In this document: positions 35,413 to 45,510 of the stretch, piece by piece
Position numbering within the stretch: position 1 is the stretch's first letter
Layout: every line of letters begins with the position of its first letter
Assembly: GCF_017940815.1 (NCBI RefSeq)
Contig: NZ_JAGAXX010000051.1
Coordinates: 31,720-95,719 of the forward strand
From: Methanobrevibacter sp.
GTDB taxonomy: Archaea > Methanobacteriota > Methanobacteria > Methanobacteriales > Methanobacteriaceae
DNA: 64,000 nt
Direction: 5' to 3'
Position numbers and translations under genes: made by a program
Notes under the pieces: generated by a model
The model's input: only the letters and a program-made list of their open reading frames with translations
Told to the model about the DNA's origin: nothing
The model's database searches: none

Positions 35413-35910
35413 TCACCACAATATATTTGTGACTTCAACGATTAAATCCTCATATTTATCATCATATTCGAAAATTTCTGTATAAAAAAAGTCCTCCTGA
35501 CTATCCAAATATTTACAGAACTTATCATAATTATCTGAATATCCTTTTTTATTCAGGAGTTTCATATGGATTAAATTGAAGAAATTAACCAATAACTCAT
35601 AAACAAATGACAAATTATTTAAAAATAAATTAATATCGTTTAAAATATAACATATGATTCTGCGAATGGACATGAAATGATATAGTTCATATTGTAATCC
35701 GTCCAAAGGTTTTAGAATTGAAACAATTTCGTTTAATGATTCAGAAATGATTTTCTTTTCATTTAAGAAATTATCATCATTAGAGTACAATTCAATCAAT
35801 TCTTCTATTGAATCATTTTTATCGGCATGGATACCGTCAAAGAATTCGTGAATTTTTTCATAAATACATTTTAATGCATTCAAATTATTATTTTCAACAT
35901 TTACATACAT
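35413..35910 (-). CDS. Unknown helical protein paired with the PIN-like gene
   Basis: A 165-residue protein, helical and rich in Asn, Ile, Leu and Phe, without recognisable motifs, signal peptide or DNA-binding domain. The start is the ATG with GTGAT upstream; an in-frame GTG lies three codons earlier. It abuts the PIN-like gene with one base between them. Their very AT-rich codon use differs from the metabolic genes around them, which hints at an acquired unit. It could be an antitoxin-like or accessory partner, but nothing in the sequence proves it. Confidence 0.5.
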   Translation of the reverse strand: MYVNVENNNLNALKCIYEKIHEFFDGIHADKNDSIEELIELYSNDDNFLNEKKIISESLNEIVSILKPLDGLQYELYHFMSIRRIICYILNDINLFLNNLSFVYELLVNFFNLIHMKLLNKKGYSDNYDKFCKYLDSQEDFFYTEIFEYDDKYEDLIVEVTNILW

Positions 35911-36011
35911 AATAATCACAATGGCAACTGATTAATAGTATGATATATTACTCATCATTTAAAAATATTTGCTTATAAATCAAAGCAATTTTACAATTTC
36001 AGACAATATTT

Positions 36012-36052
36012 TATTAAAATAAAAAAATAAGACTTATAACACTTTATAAGTC
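36012..36052 (-). terminator. Stem-loop plus T-tract terminator
   Basis: GACTTATAA-N4-TTATAAGTC (36031-36052) followed by TTAT7AT4 on the minus strand. The stem overlaps the stop codon of the diaminopyrimidine reductase gene. Confidence 0.6.
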
Positions 36053-36699
36053 AAAATCAAGTCCTTTCCAAGAGAATAGGAATCTGTTAACTCCAGTTTA
36101 ACAGCATCATCCATAAGGTCAAAGCCTTCACCGTCAAAGAAAGTCTTTGCATTGGCCCCTCCGACAACCATCGGCGCAACGCAAATCCTTATCTCATCAA
36201 TTAAACCTGCCTTAATCATTGAAAAGTTCAAGGTGGCACCACCTTCAAGCATGAGCTTTTCTATTCCTTCCTCGTGAAGATAGCTCATCAACAAACTTAA
36301 ATCCACCCTTTTATCGCCGGAAAAGAAAATCTTGACACCACGTTTCTTAAATGATTCATACTTATCTGAAGCCATGAACTCCTCCTTGAACGCATTGGCT
36401 CCAGCAATTATGGTGTGTGCATCATCATTTGTGATTCTTGCATCAACAGGAGTCCTTAATTTGCTGTCAACAACCACACGTACAGGATTGTCTTCAGGGC
36501 TTGCATCAATCTTGTGAACAGTCAGTCTTGGGTCATCAGCCATTACAGTTCCAATACCCACCATTATTGCATCGCATTCCTTCCTGAGCTCATGAACCCT
36601 TTCCAAATCCTCCTTTCCAGAGATGTTTGAACTTCCTGTTTGTGTTGCGATTTTACCGTCCAATGTCATAGCTGCATTCAATATTACATATGGCCTCAT
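36034..36699 (-). CDS. 2,5-diamino-6-(ribosylamino)pyrimidinone 5'-phosphate reductase
   Basis: A RibD C-terminal-like reductase of 221 residues that reduces the ribosyl side chain in the archaeal route to riboflavin and F420 (MJ0671 type), using NADPH. The start PYVILNAAMTLDGKIAT, the IMVGIGTVMADDPRLT motif (residues 45-60) and the EGGATLNFSMI nucleotide loop (about 151-161) are characteristic. AGGTGA precedes the ATG. It lies eight bases after the MraY-like gene, so they may share a transcript although their pathways differ. Confidence 0.88.
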   Translation of the reverse strand: MRPYVILNAAMTLDGKIATQTGSSNISGKEDLERVHELRKECDAIMVGIGTVMADDPRLTVHKIDASPEDNPVRVVVDSKLRTPVDARITNDDAHTIIAGANAFKEEFMASDKYESFKKRGVKIFFSGDKRVDLSLLMSYLHEEGIEKLMLEGGATLNFSMIKAGLIDEIRICVAPMVVGGANAKTFFDGEGFDLMDDAVKLELTDSYSLGKDLILTYKVL

Positions 36700-36707
36700 T
36701 TTCTCAC

Positions 36708-37721
36708 CTATATATGATAGAACATTTCCTTAATGTGGAGGAAGTTTGCAAGTGTCTGATTTTCAAGCATTCCAGGCATTGTCAATGCAACAAGAATACC
36801 TAAGACTCCAAATATTATACCTATTCCCCAGATAATCTTAACCGCATCCTTTTCGGCAATTGGCCTTCTCAAAACAAGTCTGATTAATGACTTGAATCCT
36901 TGGTCCGGACGCACAAGTTTTCCCTCATCATTGATTTGTGTAGGTTTTTGCTGAGAACGATTCATCACTCCTGCGGAGTAGAATTTCAAAGCTGCATCAA
37001 TGATGTTCGGCATCAATACAATCAATGCAATCAGTTTCACACGTCCTATGAACGCAATACATACAATAGTTGCCCCAATAATCAAAGTACCGGTATCACC
37101 TGGGAAAATCTTTGCAGGGTATCTGTTGTAATACAGAAATGCAATCAATGCCCCGAGCATACTCATTGAGACGATAGTTACATCATATTTTCCTAAAATG
37201 ATACATGCTATTGTAAGGGAAGTCATTGAAATGACCCCTAAACCTGATTCGATACCGTTCAAACCTGCAAGCATGTTTGTCAAGTTTGATCCAATTGACA
37301 ATGCTATAGGTATTGTAATCAGGTACAGGATTCCAACGTTATCCGGTGCAGCCCAAATCAATGGAAGACCTGCAATAAACAATAATAAAAACTTGTCTCT
37401 TGAGGACAATACAAGCAAGTCATCCAGAATTCCAATCATTCCCACAAGGAGAATCACGACAAGAACTATTACCAATGGAAATGCCAATATTTCATGCATA
37501 TACACTCCAGAAAACATTCCCAAAGTGAATCCGAAAAGTATACCGAATCCACCCATTTCGGCAACGACAGGTTTCCATGACTTATGGATGTCCTTTCCAA
37601 CAATGTCGGCTTCTTTCATCTTTTTGATTATCTTCGGCATCACTATCCTTGTGGCCAGAAAGGACAGCAATCCGCATATTATAGCTATAACATATAACGG
37701 AAGTTGTGGTAAAATCATCAT
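36708..37721 (-). CDS. MraY/WecA-like UDP-GlcNAc phosphotransferase
   Basis: A polytopic membrane enzyme (337 residues, about 10 membrane segments) of glycosyltransferase family 4. It transfers a sugar phosphate from a UDP-sugar to a polyprenyl phosphate carrier. Visible hallmarks are GILDDLL (residues ~96-102, Mg site), NLTNMLAGLNGIESGLG and FPGDTGT. In Methanobacteriales the product could feed N-glycosylation or pseudomurein synthesis; the sequence does not decide between them. The polyprenyl synthase UppS is encoded at 56170 in the same window. Confidence 0.85.
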   Translation of the reverse strand: MMILPQLPLYVIAIICGLLSFLATRIVMPKIIKKMKEADIVGKDIHKSWKPVVAEMGGFGILFGFTLGMFSGVYMHEILAFPLVIVLVVILLVGMIGILDDLLVLSSRDKFLLLFIAGLPLIWAAPDNVGILYLITIPIALSIGSNLTNMLAGLNGIESGLGVISMTSLTIACIILGKYDVTIVSMSMLGALIAFLYYNRYPAKIFPGDTGTLIIGATIVCIAFIGRVKLIALIVLMPNIIDAALKFYSAGVMNRSQQKPTQINDEGKLVRPDQGFKSLIRLVLRRPIAEKDAVKIIWGIGIIFGVLGILVALTMPGMLENQTLANFLHIKEMFYHI

Positions 37722-37791
37722 AATAATCCCAATAAACTATTCTTAATTTAAATATGATTTAATTAAGTATTATAATTTATGGAAATTTAAA

Positions 37792-37831
37792 GAAAAAAAA
37801 GAAATAAAAGATTATTCATAATTGAATAATC
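37792..37831 (-). terminator. Stem-loop plus T-tract terminator
   Basis: GATTATTCA-N4-TGAATAATC (37810-37831) followed by T4AT3CT8 on the minus strand, at the end of the CPBP protease gene. Confidence 0.6.
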
Positions 37832-38702
37832 ATGCATTTTCAGGTATTTCGCCGAACCATTCAGTCTTCTTACCTACATAATACATTATTAGACATAGCA
37901 CTATTTCAAAGACAATTACACCTAAAACTCTGAATAACTCAGGGGATGAGGTAGAGCTATGGAGTCCCAACATGACGAATAATCCAACAGCAAAATTATT
38001 AGCAGTGTGAAGGGCTGAACTTACCTCTATACCATTTGTTTTCCATGCGAAAAATCCAAAAATTAGACCAGCAACCACCATTTCAATGAATCCGAAACTG
38101 TTGTATCCGTGGGCCGCCGCAAATATTAATGCTTGAATAACAATCGCCAAAACAGGAATCTTAAACCATGATCCCAATGTCTGCAAAAGTATTCCTCTGA
38201 ACATGAATTCTTCTGCAATAGACTGGAGAGGTACAGAAATCAGAAGCACAACCACGAATAGTATTGAAACCTGGTATACTCCATTTGATTCAAAAATTGC
38301 ATGTTCTATAAAGGAATAGACTATATACAATATCACTGGAATTATCAATGCCTTAAAATAGAGCTTGAAATTCCATCCTCCACGTGAGGAGCAATAGGAA
38401 GAAAATGGCCTATCATCAACAATTCTTGATGCAATATATAACGCTGGAATGAACATTATTATAAGCAAATCACCAAAAAATATGCCTAGAGGGGAGTTTA
38501 ATACACTAACTCCTTTTCCACCAAGTACTGACTGTACAAAAGCCACACCACCTATTAAATAACAAGCCCCCATTATCACCATTTGTAATATTAACATTAT
38601 TACAGCGGTTAAAATCAAAACAATTATAGGCTTGTACCATGCATATTTCTCAAAAGTTCTTGGAAACGTAATAAACTCAGTAATCTTATCATTAACCGAC
38701 AT
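37830..38702 (-). CDS. CPBP family intramembrane metalloprotease
   Basis: A membrane protein of about 290 residues and eight hydrophobic segments, of the CAAX-protease/bacteriocin-processing (Abi) family. The metal motif EEFMFRG is at about residues 166-172, followed by AAAHGYNSF and a third histidine in SSALHTANN, as expected. Substrates are unknown. I start at the ATG with GGTGAT three bases before it; an in-frame start six codons upstream would leave that site inside the gene. It is a single gene with its own terminator. Confidence 0.8.
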   Translation of the reverse strand: MSVNDKITEFITFPRTFEKYAWYKPIIVLILTAVIMLILQMVIMGACYLIGGVAFVQSVLGGKGVSVLNSPLGIFFGDLLIIMFIPALYIASRIVDDRPFSSYCSSRGGWNFKLYFKALIIPVILYIVYSFIEHAIFESNGVYQVSILFVVVLLISVPLQSIAEEFMFRGILLQTLGSWFKIPVLAIVIQALIFAAAHGYNSFGFIEMVVAGLIFGFFAWKTNGIEVSSALHTANNFAVGLFVMLGLHSSTSSPELFRVLGVIVFEIVLCLIMYYVGKKTEWFGEIPENA

Positions 38703-38808
38703 GATATCACCGTAAAGCAATTAATAGTTCCTCTTAAAAAATTTAGAATATAAACTATTACTAATTAGTATTTAAATAGAACTATATAAAATTAATTAAA
38801 AAAATAAG

Positions 38809-39270
38809 TTACTTTTTATTCAAGATATAATAGACACTTCTAATTGGGATATCCAATTCTTCAGAAATCTCTTTTGGCTTCAAACCTTCATCTCTAAGTT
38901 GAATAACCTCATCATGATCATGTTTTCTTTTTCTATTGTTAAAATTAGCTTTAGCCTTTCTAAGCAGGTAATAAACCCTGTTAAGTGAAATGTCAAGTTT
39001 CAATGAAATTTCCTTGGCGCTCAAACCTTCATCAGATAATTTCAGAACATAATTTTCAAGCCCATTGCTTTTGGACTTTGCACCCCATTCATATTTTCTT
39101 TTAACCTCAATATCCAACTGAGCCAGTGCATCTATATAGGTTTTTGAGGTCCTGTTGTAAACGCTTGGGGAACAGGTGATTTCCTCCAAGTTAGGATATT
39201 TGTCTATAAGCTCCACAATCATTGCGGAGGACAATGCCTTTGTTATATGAATTGTTGTCACTTCATCCAT
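38809..39270 (-). CDS. DUF1699-like protein with two tandem HTH motifs
   Basis: A 153-residue putative DNA-binding protein. The N-terminal part (TTIHITKALSSAMIVELI, then NLEEITCSPSVYNRTSKT) resembles DUF1699, an archaeal domain of unknown role. Two helix-turn-helix motifs follow in tandem, LSDEGLSAKEISLKLDISLN and LRDEGLKPKEISEELDIPIR, similar enough to be an internal duplication. It starts four bases after the DUF530-like gene ends, with GTGAT before the ATG, so the pair is probably an operon. Confidence 0.6.
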   Translation of the reverse strand: MDEVTTIHITKALSSAMIVELIDKYPNLEEITCSPSVYNRTSKTYIDALAQLDIEVKRKYEWGAKSKSNGLENYVLKLSDEGLSAKEISLKLDISLNRVYYLLRKAKANFNNRKRKHDHDEVIQLRDEGLKPKEISEELDIPIRSVYYILNKK

Positions 39271-39274
39271 ATAA

Positions 39275-40852
39275 TCACTTTTTGATTAGGTCCAGGAATT
39301 TCTTGGACTTGTCGCTTTTCGGATTTTTGATGCTGTCAATATTTTTAATCTCTTTTTTGACTCTTGACTCATTGATGTTGAATGCATTGCTTATTTCAGA
39401 CAATTCTATATCTGAATTTTGAGAGATTAACGCAGCCCCCAATGCAACATGGTTGAACTTGATGTTGGAGTTTCTGATTTCCTTTTCGAACTTGAATTTC
39501 TCATACAACAACAAATCCATCTCATTAACCGGAATCATCTTGATATCTGTGTAATCTGTCAATGTTTGAATGACATTATTATATGTTATCTGGAACACTT
39601 TTCTCTGTTCCCTATCCAGTTCAACACGAATGTATGGAAACGGACCTATATCAATCTTACGGGAGTTGTTTGAGTTTGTCATGTAATACTTGAATATATC
39701 CCATGTTATCAATGCTGTGGCCACATTTTTCAGGGTGTTCTTATAGATGTTTTCCCTTACCTTCAAGTCCCTTCTAAGGGATCGAGTTACATTTCCGAAT
39801 TTATCCATATAGCCCAATTTTTTGAAGTTATCTTCAATTTGTGCTTTTCTCCAGGCTTCAATGGCATCCAAATCATATTGGTCTATAAAATCGGGAGTGA
39901 TATTCTTGTACTCCTCAATGATTTCATCGTATTTGTTGATTCTTTTAAAGTCGCTAAGCTTTCTTTTGAGAATCTCATCCTTAATCTCGTCAATGATTTC
40001 TTCAGCATACTTGACATAACCCAATGCCAAGGCTGTTCTTGCATGCTTGTCATCAATGACTGCAGGTTTTGTCCTATGGAATCTTAAAGCCTCTATTCTG
40101 ACGTTTCGACCGTATTGCCTTCTGACTTCCTCCTCATAATTGTTAACGAATTCAGAGTCTAAAGTAATGTTTTTTCTTATTAGGCGCTTATTCTTGTCTC
40201 TGAACCTTATAACAAGAGATATTGTTTTCACTACACCTTTACGTTCCTGTTTTAGTATGCTTAAAACCTGTTTGAGGGATTCACGTCCATATGGTGAAAG
40301 TTCACTTCTTAAAACCATGTAGTTTCCGGATAACGGAAGGTGTGGAATTATCTCGATTCTGTGGGTGGCCTCCTTATTGACCTTGAATGTGAAAGCCTCA
40401 CATCCGCAGCTGCATTTGCCTTCATTTTGCTTATATTCACTCATTGAATATTTCTTGTAGCATGAATTGCATTTGACATAACCGAACTGCTCAAGATTAC
40501 CAAGAGCTATCCTATGAGAGTCAATTGAGGATTTGACCCTGTCCAGAATGTTTTTCTTGGCATTAGCTTTCATCCTGAAAATCTGATTATGGCGGCTGCT
40601 TTCACCCATCTCGTCGATGGCAACTTCAGCGACGGCCTTTGTTCCATATTTGTTAAGGGATGTGAAAGGAGTGGTGTATCCTTGCGCATCCATGTCATCT
40701 TTAAAGCCTTGCAATTTGTTTAGTCTGTCATCTAGCTTAAAGTAAAGACTTTTGAAATTTTCAAAATCCTCAATATCATCTAGGACAATTGGATCCTTTG
40801 AAATTTCTTTTAGGTAGCTCTCGGCTTTGTTTACTAGGACAGACTCTTGCAT
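39275..40852 (-). CDS. DUF530-like protein with zinc-ribbon
   Basis: A 525-residue cytosolic protein that appears to match the methanogen-restricted DUF530 family. Residues 128-150 contain CNSCYKKYSMSEY...CSCGC, a zinc-ribbon-like cysteine set, and the C-terminus contains an HTH-like ELSEISNAFNINESRVKKEI. The middle is charged and helical. DNA or RNA binding is plausible. It starts ten bases after metG ends and runs the same way, with the HTH protein downstream, so the three genes could be one transcript. The family name is from memory; the function is unknown. Confidence 0.6.
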   Translation of the reverse strand: MQESVLVNKAESYLKEISKDPIVLDDIEDFENFKSLYFKLDDRLNKLQGFKDDMDAQGYTTPFTSLNKYGTKAVAEVAIDEMGESSRHNQIFRMKANAKKNILDRVKSSIDSHRIALGNLEQFGYVKCNSCYKKYSMSEYKQNEGKCSCGCEAFTFKVNKEATHRIEIIPHLPLSGNYMVLRSELSPYGRESLKQVLSILKQERKGVVKTISLVIRFRDKNKRLIRKNITLDSEFVNNYEEEVRRQYGRNVRIEALRFHRTKPAVIDDKHARTALALGYVKYAEEIIDEIKDEILKRKLSDFKRINKYDEIIEEYKNITPDFIDQYDLDAIEAWRKAQIEDNFKKLGYMDKFGNVTRSLRRDLKVRENIYKNTLKNVATALITWDIFKYYMTNSNNSRKIDIGPFPYIRVELDREQRKVFQITYNNVIQTLTDYTDIKMIPVNEMDLLLYEKFKFEKEIRNSNIKFNHVALGAALISQNSDIELSEISNAFNINESRVKKEIKNIDSIKNPKSDKSKKFLDLIKK

Positions 40853-40862
40853 TTTAATCTAT

Positions 40863-42854
40863 TTATTGAATTCTTTCGCCAACTTCTGCTTTTACATCAG
40901 GAGTGAGTAATGCACCGGATTCACCGGTTGCTAAAATCATACCTTCGGATAATGTTCCGAAGAGTTTTGCAGGCTGTAAGTTTGCAACAACACATACTTT
41001 TCTGTCGACTAACTCTTCCGGAGAGTAGAATTTTGCAAGTCCTGCAACAATTTGCCTAGGTTTTTCTTCTCCGATGTCCACTTGTAATTTTAATAATTTG
41101 TCAGATTTTTCAATTTTTTCAGCTTCTTTAACTTGTCCGATTTTAATTACTACTTCATCAAATTGATCTATTGTTATTAAGTCACTCATATTATCCTTTT
41201 CCTCTTCAGTTTTTAAATTTTCTTTAAGTTTTGCCTTTTGGGCATCGATTTCATCATCTTCAATTTTCTTGAATAATGGTTTAGCCTTATTTATTTCATG
41301 GCCTGTTGGCAATGTAACCTTAGCCGCTTGCCAATCATCCAAATCACCAAGGTTCATGATTTCAGCGATTTTATCCGCTTTTGTAGGCAAGAACGGTTTT
41401 AATGTGTAAGCCAAAGTTTTTGCTAATTGATTAGATAAGTATAAACAGTTTGCCGCTTTTGTCATGTCTTCTTTTACGGCTTTCCATGGCTCTTGGTCAT
41501 TGAAATATTTGTTACCTTTTTTGGCTACCTTGAATATTTCAAGCAATGCTTCCCTGAATTCATAATCTGCAATGTATGCACCTGCTTTGTCAGGCAATTC
41601 CTCAATAGCTTTTAGGAATTCCTCATCCTCTGCAGACGGATTTGCGTATTCAGGTATTTTGCTGTCAAAGTATTTCTTGGTGAATACGAAAGTCCTGTGG
41701 AGGAAGTTTCCGATTACATCAGCCAATTCATCATTGTTCCTTCTTTGGAAGTCATCCCAGGAGAAGTCAGAATCCTTGTTTAAAGGAGCATTTATTGTTA
41801 AGTAATATCTCAAGAGATCTGGTTCGTAGTCTTTTACAAAGTCTTCAATCCAAATAACCCAGTTTTTACTGGTGGACATCTTTTCCCCTTCAAGAGATAA
41901 AAATTCACCGGCATAAATCATGTCAGGCAATTTGCAGCCGTAAGCCTTTAAGAGTCCAGGCCAGAATATTGAATGGTGGTAGATAATGTCCTTTCCAATG
42001 AAATGGACAACATAGTCATTCCAGTACTCTTCCCATTTCTTGCCGGATTTCTTGGACCATTGGGAAGCAGATGAGATGTATCCCAAGAATGCTTCAATCC
42101 AAACGTATAATACTTTGCCTTTTGCCTCATCCAACGGCACTGGAATACCCCAATCCATATCACGGGTTAAAATCCAGTCGTTCAATCCTTCTTTCAGCCA
42201 GTTAGATGCATAGTTCTTAACGTTTGCAGGCAAGTTGTCGTTATTGTTGATGTATTCCTTAAGAGCGTCTTCAAATTCTGACAGCTTGAATGCATACTGG
42301 AATGTGTCCTTGATTACAGGTGTTGTTCCACATGTAATGCAGTGTGGCTCATCAAGTTCTGTCGGATCCAGAGCCTTTCCACATTTTTCACAGTGGTCCC
42401 CTCTTGCTTCTGCACCGCAAACCGGACATAATCCTTCAACGTATCTGTCCGGAAGGAACTTGTTACAGTTTGGACAGTATAACTGTTGGATGTCTTCCCT
42501 GTAAATGAATCCGTTGTCGTACAATGTCTTAAAGAAGTTTGAAGCGAGTTCATAGTGAGCTTCATCAGTGGTTCTTGTAAAATTATCTAGTGAAATGTTC
42601 ATTGATTCAACATCACGAACAATCATGTCGTGATATCTTTTTGAAATTTCAATCGGCTTTTTATTTTCTTTATCTGCCTTAACTGCAATTGGAGTACCAT
42701 GCTCATCAGTAGCGCAAACCATTAAAACGTCATTACCAATCATTCTGTTATATCTTGCATAAATATCAGCGGGCAAGTATGTGGAACGAATATGGCCCAA
42801 ATGACATGGTCCATTTGCATAAGGAAGTGCACATGAAATGAAAATTTTTGACAT
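40863..42854 (-). CDS. metG: Methionyl-tRNA synthetase
   Basis: Charges tRNA-Met. The 663 residues contain the HIGH-type [12 protein letters not shown] (residues 13-24), a zinc knuckle region with four CxxC pairs ([24 protein letters not shown]; about 125-180), the KMSTS loop [10 protein letters not shown] (about 327-336), and a C-terminal EMAP-II-like tRNA-binding domain from about residue 555 ([15 protein letters not shown]). GAGGAG lies upstream of the ATG and a TTATATATAAG box at about 42902-42912. It is a typical archaeal MetRS with fused binding domain. Confidence 0.95.
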   Translation of the reverse strand: MSKIFISCALPYANGPCHLGHIRSTYLPADIYARYNRMIGNDVLMVCATDEHGTPIAVKADKENKKPIEISKRYHDMIVRDVESMNISLDNFTRTTDEAHYELASNFFKTLYDNGFIYREDIQQLYCPNCNKFLPDRYVEGLCPVCGAEARGDHCEKCGKALDPTELDEPHCITCGTTPVIKDTFQYAFKLSEFEDALKEYINNNDNLPANVKNYASNWLKEGLNDWILTRDMDWGIPVPLDEAKGKVLYVWIEAFLGYISSASQWSKKSGKKWEEYWNDYVVHFIGKDIIYHHSIFWPGLLKAYGCKLPDMIYAGEFLSLEGEKMSTSKNWVIWIEDFVKDYEPDLLRYYLTINAPLNKDSDFSWDDFQRRNNDELADVIGNFLHRTFVFTKKYFDSKIPEYANPSAEDEEFLKAIEELPDKAGAYIADYEFREALLEIFKVAKKGNKYFNDQEPWKAVKEDMTKAANCLYLSNQLAKTLAYTLKPFLPTKADKIAEIMNLGDLDDWQAAKVTLPTGHEINKAKPLFKKIEDDEIDAQKAKLKENLKTEEEKDNMSDLITIDQFDEVVIKIGQVKEAEKIEKSDKLLKLQVDIGEEKPRQIVAGLAKFYSPEELVDRKVCVVANLQPAKLFGTLSEGMILATGESGALLTPDVKAEVGERIQ

Positions 42855-43035
42855 TTATCTTATCTCCTCAATTATTTTAAACATAGTATAATTATGTTAC
42901 TTATATATAATAAATGCTTATTTTTAACAGTGTTATATAAAATATTTCTTTACCAAAAAAAAATTTTAAGCAACCATTAATATTGTTTTAACAAATACAT
43001 TAGTTATTTAAAATATAAAATAAAAAGTTAAAAAC

Positions 43036-44367
43036 ATGGCTGAAGTATCATTTATCAACCCATTATCCGATGAAGGAAGAAGCATAATACGCGGATATGG
43101 CGATTTAAATCAAATTTTTGATGTTGACGAATCACTGATAGAAATATGTACCCATACATTTAACCAGAAAATATCAGATGACTCCATAATCCCAAAATCA
43201 TATGCTGACCTTGCGATGAAACGTATACAATGGGCAATTGAGAAAAAAAACAACAGTAACTTCACCCAATCAGAATTTGAATTCCTGACAAACGAGGAGA
43301 TATTCCAGAAGGATGTAGTGACATTCCACATTCTATGTCAAGCAATTGCAATTCAATTCAACACAGGTTCTCGTGAAACAAGATTGTTCATTGAATCACA
43401 AGGATCACTCATTTTAGAAAGACTGGCTAAAATACCTCCTATGTCAAGAGCTGAAATAATCGACGAAGTGCTTGATGAGGTAAAAGTGGACGGTTCCATA
43501 AACTGGAAATCACTTAAGGATGTTGTTGCCAGCAAGAAATTAAAGTTAACCGATTTATTGATAGATGACGGCGATGTAGTCCTGCAACAAGATGACTTCC
43601 TATATCGTTTTGGAGACAAGTTCACAGACAGAAGCCCTGACAGAATGTACAACATACTAATCGGGGACAGCGTCAAGGAACAGATCCTATCAAGATTGAT
43701 AATGCAGAAAACCGAAGAGTATATTCAAAGAATCAAGGAAATGTCAGCAAGAATTGAGATTCACCCTGCAATCATTAAAATTGGTGAGGATTTAAAAGAG
43801 TTCATTCCTGAAGAAATCAGCAAATACAACCAATACTATGCAGGAAGTGGAGGAATTTACGGCACTGTCGAAGCTGGAAAGTTAAATCCTGAAGCGTTCC
43901 CACCATGCATCAAGGCAACTGTTGAAGGAGTCTCATCAGGTGGACGTAACGATGCAATCGTGCTCCTTTTAACATCATTCGCATCATATGCAAGATTGTA
44001 TCCTAGAATTTTCGCATCCGATGAAACAGTTAAGGTATCCGATATGGACCCTGACTTGACAATTACGGAAAATGAGATATTGCCGTTGATTTTTGATGCA
44101 GCGGACAACTGTACACCACCGTTGTTTGACGACCAACCTCAAGAGAAAATAAACATCATATCAAAACTAGGATTCGGAATGCATGAAAGGGTCGACATCA
44201 ACCACGAAGGGGAAACCAAATGGTACACTCCAATGAGCTGTGAAAAAATAAAAATCCATTTGCCTAACCTGTGCCATCCTGACAAGTCATGCAAAGGAAT
44301 CAACAATCCGTTATCATGTTACGGACGTAAAAAGTTCCAACTGGACAAGCAAGCTCCTAAAGACTAG
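43036..44367 (+). CDS. priL: DNA primase large subunit
   Basis: The non-catalytic, iron-sulfur-containing subunit of the archaeal/eukaryotic primase, needed for primer initiation. It has 443 residues, with the N-terminal FINPLSDEGRSIIRGYGDLN and the C-terminal [4Fe-4S] region whose cysteines appear in PPCIKATVEG, NCTPPLF, LCHPDKSC and SCYGRKK. No Shine-Dalgarno is visible, so the mRNA may be leaderless. The catalytic subunit priS lies 1.1 kb downstream on the same strand, separated by two minus-strand genes. Its last 11 bases overlap the convergent gene 44357-44872. Confidence 0.92.
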   Translation: MAEVSFINPLSDEGRSIIRGYGDLNQIFDVDESLIEICTHTFNQKISDDSIIPKSYADLAMKRIQWAIEKKNNSNFTQSEFEFLTNEEIFQKDVVTFHILCQAIAIQFNTGSRETRLFIESQGSLILERLAKIPPMSRAEIIDEVLDEVKVDGSINWKSLKDVVASKKLKLTDLLIDDGDVVLQQDDFLYRFGDKFTDRSPDRMYNILIGDSVKEQILSRLIMQKTEEYIQRIKEMSARIEIHPAIIKIGEDLKEFIPEEISKYNQYYAGSGGIYGTVEAGKLNPEAFPPCIKATVEGVSSGGRNDAIVLLLTSFASYARLYPRIFASDETVKVSDMDPDLTITENEILPLIFDAADNCTPPLFDDQPQEKINIISKLGFGMHERVDINHEGETKWYTPMSCEKIKIHLPNLCHPDKSCKGINNPLSCYGRKKFQLDKQAPKD

Positions 44368-44872
44368 ATTGGGAAAACTGGAAGGGATTGTGATTTTCAT
44401 AAATCGCATCATAATACCTGTTTAAGATTTTAGATTCCCACATATTGTAATTAGCTTGCTCGTTTTTCTCAAATTTATATGCTAAAAGACCAATCTTACG
44501 ATTATATTCATCAATGCCTTTTAACTCGCAAAATTCAGTTATGATATCAGGAATATACTCGCATGGGTCGTCACTGCTGAATTCCAGAAATTCCTCATAT
44601 TCATTTTTAGAGAAGAATTCCTCTTCAGTGATTGGGTCCTCATGTGACTTGATAGAGAATAATTCAATATAAATGTTATCTGCCAATGGCAATTGGTTCA
44701 ATTCAATGCCTAAACCATATACTTTGCCGTTTTCCAAGTTTAAAATGGTATGGCCTGTTTTCATACCCACCATCCAATTGTCAAATGCAGGCTTTACAAT
44801 TTCTTCAGGTGTTAGATTTGATAAAACTGTCTTTAAATGTTCAACACCAATGACCTCAACTATTTCTTCCAT
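44357..44872 (-). CDS. Unknown protein convergent with priL
   Basis: A 171-residue acidic soluble protein I do not recognise. It has no signal peptide or cysteine pairs; it contains HTILNLENGKVYGLGIELNQ and a Glu/Phe-rich middle (EEFFSKNEYEEFLEF), reminiscent of small cytosolic UPF-type proteins. The ATG at 44872 has GAGAT upstream, while the alternative in-frame start at 44887 is a TTG. It overlaps the priL 3' end by 11 bases on the opposite strand. Confidence 0.6.
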   Translation of the reverse strand: MEEIVEVIGVEHLKTVLSNLTPEEIVKPAFDNWMVGMKTGHTILNLENGKVYGLGIELNQLPLADNIYIELFSIKSHEDPITEEEFFSKNEYEEFLEFSSDDPCEYIPDIITEFCELKGIDEYNRKIGLLAYKFEKNEQANYNMWESKILNRYYDAIYENHNPFQFSQSSL

Positions 44873-44914
44873 GCTGATATATCTCAAACTAATGTTAATT
44901 AAAAGTATTGATAG

Positions 44915-45408
44915 TTAGATTAATGAAACAACAAATGCCAATGCAAATGCTGTCACTGGGAAAATTATAATCAATTTAAGCAACTGTGACTTTAAGTTAA
45001 ATCCATAGTTGTCATAACTTTCACAACCCTTGGTTTCAGGGTAGTAATGCTGGTAGAAATTGGATTTCGTAAGCAGGAACCAGTCAATGAAAATCATGTC
45101 AAATAGCTTGTATGATTCAAACATGACTAAAAACCTTATGAAAAACTCCCATAATGTAAAATTGTTCCGGATTCCATCCCATGCTCCATACACTATTGAA
45201 AATGTAATTAGAGCAGCAGCCAATATAAGCAAGATCCAGCCAATCAGATGAGCCCCTTTAAAACGTTCATCATGCTCAACTATTGCATCCTGAATATCTT
45301 TTGGAGCTGATCCGAATAATTCTTATTCTGAATCAATGCGACTCCAGAGTAAAGCATCAGGACAATTCCAAATAGAAATATCAACAATAAACAAATTGTT
45401 AAAAACAT
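44915..45408 (-). pseudogene. Frameshifted membrane protein
   Basis: A complete gene appears if one base is restored near 45320. From an ATG at 45408 with AGGTG six bases upstream, the frame reads MFLTICLLLIFLFGIVLMLY...ALIQNK and then loses phase. The next frame continues FGSAPKDIQDAIVEHDERF and GWILLILAAALITFSIVYG through to LALAFVVSLI-like hydrophobic sequence at 44915. The product would be about 164 residues with four membrane segments. Either a young pseudogene or a sequencing error. Function unknown. Confidence 0.75.
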
Positions 45409-45510
45409 AATACACACCTAATATTTAATTAAACTAAATGACTTAAAACACTTTTGCACATAATCGCACTTACCTAAATAATAAATACTTTAAAAAAGTA
45501 ACTTATAATC

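Noticed and set aside
37198..37746. A 182-codon plus-strand frame opposite the MraY-like gene
   Set aside because: It lies wholly inside a well-supported membrane enzyme gene on the other strand and shows no family features.
42314..42565. Short frame with Cys/His residues within metG
   Set aside because: It is an alternative frame of the metG zinc-knuckle region on the same strand.
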